From Viola odorata (lineage: Eukaryota > Streptophyta > Magnoliopsida > Malpighiales > Violaceae): a stretch of DNA of 64,000 nucleotides. A program made the translations under genes and the position numbers. The stretch lies in assembly GCA_963691705.1 (NCBI GenBank), contig OY829540.1, forward strand, positions 5,594,001 through 5,658,000. The letters run 5' to 3'. The notes beneath the pieces are model-generated. The model did no database searches and had not been told where the DNA came from. It saw only the letters and a program-made list of their open reading frames with translations. This document shows positions 61,024 to 64,000 of the stretch, one piece after another; positions within the stretch are counted from its first letter, which is position 1, and every line of letters starts with the position of its first letter.

Positions 61024-64000
61024 ATTCAATCAATATGATTGTCTATTCTAATGTTAACAAATTAATTCACAAAAAGTTAACTATTGAAGTGATCAGTCAC
61101 CAAGTTGTTTGATCTAAGTCCAATTACAAGTTGAAAATTATAAATAAATAAAAAGAGTTTAGGTAAGGAGGTTTTGAACAAGGAATGGTTGACCCGGAAA
61201 AATGTAAATCCCGAGGAACAGCCAGATTCGAGAGACCGTAGGATTGACTGATCAATGGAATATTGGAAGCCTCACGTGCGATTCCATTTCGCGATTCAAA
61301 TTGATTCACTCGTCCTCTCTTTCTCCACTATCTCTCACTCGCGCTCGTGCGTGCCAACGATTTCTCCTTTTTAATAAATCGCCGACTCCAATCCAACCAA
61401 CCAACACGCGACACATTTACCAATCAGACTCGCATCGCATCTCTCTACTACTACAAAGTCTGCAGTACTCTTTGCTTTGTTTAACGATCCTAACTCCTAC
61501 TTCATCTCTAAATTTAGCCATAGTTAGGACCGATAATAATAGTGTTGCATGTCATTTTTACGAATTTGATCCGTAACTAGGTGAGAAATATATGAATTCG
61601 TCAATTCATTCTTTCTTAAATTGCACCTTAAGTTAATGAAATTCTTAATTGCATATTATTAAAAAAATTCTTCTATTTTTGCCACATTAATTATACTTTA
61701 TAATCTACACTACATACTCAATAAGAAAGTGGTAAATTTGAGTGTGTCGTATGAGTATCTATTGTATATCGATATCGAAAACAAATCTAATGCGAGACAC
61801 GGTATAAAAATGAGATATGGAGACACATTTGATAAATAGAAAGTACAATTAGAGATTGATTCATACATGGTGCGAATTGAGAAAAAAACGACAGGAGAAG
61901 AAAATAACCCTCCGGCACAATTACATATGGTATCTTTGTCCTGAATAATCAGTCAAAGAAAAAGTAATTTATTAAAATTTAATTTAATTAAGTTGGAGTT
62001 TTGAATTAACCTAGAAAAACCGAACGGGTAGCTTTGACCGCTCTCTGTTTCGTATTTATAAGTATGTTAAGACTACAAGACAATCAAACTTAACTACCAT
62101 TAATATTCTTTTAAATGCCAAGAATTAATTGTTCATAAGCTTTCATCTGCCTTGGATGCTTAACATGATCAAAAAATAAATTTACTGAAATTTCTTTAAA
62201 AAATATTCCCTTCGACACTAAACAAATGACGTTTGGAGAATTTCACAAAAATTAAAAAAAGTAGGGTGTTAATTGTAAATTTATTTTGAAAGATGAAAAC
62301 GTCATTGGTGAAGTATCGAAAGGAGTCTTTATTTATAAAAAAATAACTAGAACTGATCAACCAAACTCTTTTCTCAATTTGGTTAAATTGATGATCATGA
62401 TATTCTATTTTTTATTTTATTTTTTTAAAATAAAGTATATTACATTGAGGTATCATATCATTTTTTTATATATCATAAAATACTTATAAACACAGTGAGT
62501 TCTGATACTTCTGGAAATAAGAGTGGGGTATTTTGGTAAACTTAACTTGATCTTCTTTGATAGGATGTGAATCATGTTCTTTTTTCATGGCTTATCTATG
62601 GGGTATAAACTTGAAATATTTTAGAATTTCTCCTAAAATAAATACTCTTAAAATTTAAGTTAGTGTTCATATAAGGGATTAAAGTGTGATTAGCGAAGTG
62701 TATATATGAACTTTTATAATAACTTTAAATTGTGATAAATTGAGCAAAAGAAAGAGGAAGTATTGTTGTTGGAGTGTTAAATGTTGTATTCAATTGAGTT
62801 TTTTTCTAAAAACAAGGGGTATTTTGATTGTGAAATTAGGGTTTTTTATGATTTTTTTTAACTTGAGTTAGTCTTTTTTTTTAAAAAAATTTGTGTTAGT
62901 CTAAGTTGTACTTTGAGTTAGAATCTTGTCATTTATCTTTAGAAAATGTCCGTATTGTTAACTTTTTGAACAATGCGCATTGTTTATTATGACTTAGATA
63001 TTAAATGAACTGTTATTTTATCAAAGTAGGTAAAATACTACCGTTAAAATTGTGAAAATAACCTAGGCTCGATAGCGTTCGCAAAATTCCCTTTATTACC
63101 CTCGAGGGACTGCTTAGTTTTACTCAACATATACGGTACCTTGACCGCGTATGTTGTGATTTGGTGCATGAATTTCAAACAGAGTTTTAAAATTTATCTT
63201 CTTGTTTCTTAGACGTCATCAGTCTGTCATATTGTCCGGTGAGAAGGTAACATGGAAGGCAATTTTGACCGTTTGTTTGTTGCCGGAAGCAGTATCCCAA
63301 TCCCCCAAGAACAATACAGTTCTACAGCCTACTACTAGTACTAGTACTAATTGCCTGATATGTAGCCGATTAATTCCCGATTTTTTCAAAAGAACACTAT
63401 ACAAATTTAACAAAACTCATAATTTAGTTATCATATTTGTCCAAATTTATAATTTAATCCCTATATAGATTAGATTTTGCAATCTTGCACATTTATGCCT
63501 TCTTCTTTTTTGGTACTCATGAGCGAATAGCAAAGTGATATCTCACGAATTTTGTTGAGATTTTATCAGCAATATGGAATGAGATCTAAGGGGTATGACC
63601 GGAAAAATATGGAACTAGTTTGGCATGAAGTCTAATTTAGTGAGAAATCAACCACAATATTTTCATCTCTCAGTTATTCTACAATACTCAGACCTATTTT
63701 TTTTAGTTTCCTAATTAAATTGGTTTGATATGGGCACCCAAATGTAGAATTGGGCACAATAGAAACACCCTCATTGTCTAAATACATGGGCACAATGCAC
63801 ATTTGGCTCATGTAGGTATGGTTGAAGCAATTTAATTTCAGAATTTTCTCATTTTTCAAGACACGTATTTTTTTATTGTTGTTAATTTGACATTTAAAAA
63901 ATAACGATAGGAATACTAAACTCGAGCATCTCAATCATTCACACGTTTGATTTTAATCTCCGTCGTCAATCAATGACAAACACATAATCCTCCCCAACCA
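61024..64000. other. Intergenic DNA with a CT-rich promoter-like patch
   Basis: Around 61240-61520 the plus strand is CT-rich and less AT-rich (TCTCTTTCTCCACTATCTCT and similar), as in plant leader sequences, but I find no gene body downstream before the window ends. The rest is AT-rich with no assignable feature. Confidence 0.45.

Noticed and set aside
61244..61576. 110-codon frame in a CT-rich patch
   Set aside because: Serine- and leucine-rich translation typical of CT-rich leader DNA; no motif, and no downstream gene to support it.

Overview
The window is nuclear DNA from a flowering plant, most likely a eudicot. It is AT-rich, its genes are split by many short GT-AG introns, and it holds plant-specific protein families (plastid beta-amylase, HDEL-tailed BiP, ABCF3, apoplastic-type trehalase) and typical plant DNA transposons (Stowaway, mariner-like, PIF/Harbinger-like, pogo/Emigrant-like). 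I cannot name the species from sequence alone.

Six genes look real. From left to right they are a beta-amylase-like gene (minus, 7010-9722, 4 exons, 560 aa); the ER Hsp70 BiP (plus, 12152-15443, 8 exons, 669 aa) behind a promoter carrying ERSE and P-UPRE stress elements; glutamine-dependent NAD+ synthetase (minus, 17267-22924, 13 exons, 727 aa); the ABC-F ATPase ABCF3 (plus, 26401-32212, 18 exons, 713 aa); a small intronless gene of unknown function (plus, 33341-33601); and trehalase (plus, 44320-47989, 11 exons, 595 aa). For the five multi-exon genes, exon joins were worked out by hand and the reading frames close without conflict. A broken copy of the dyskerin/CBF5 pseudouridine synthase lies antisense just upstream of BiP. 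The genes are unrelated housekeeping or metabolic functions and show no operon-like logic.

The rest is shaped by transposons. Positions 1-6.9 kb and 57.5-64 kb are AT-rich intergenic DNA with repeats and MITEs. A 2.3-kb PIF/Harbinger-like element (23286-25582) sits in the divergent NADSYN/ABCF3 intergenic region and carries what looks like a captured first exon of a PER1/PGAP3 gene. A pogo-like remnant (43482-44170) ends about 100 bp upstream of the trehalase TATA box. Three DNA elements are nested in one another at 50218-51980.

The most unusual observation concerns two plant mariner-like elements, 36981-42792 (decayed, with a nested insertion) and 52109-57496 (transposase intact, DD39D). 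They differ in terminal repeats but share one layout: transposase, then a small coiled-coil-like ORF on the same strand, then an acidic ORF rich in DLN motifs on the opposite strand. The two accessory proteins are recognisably homologous between the elements, which suggests a three-gene mariner lineage rather than the single-transposase elements normally described.
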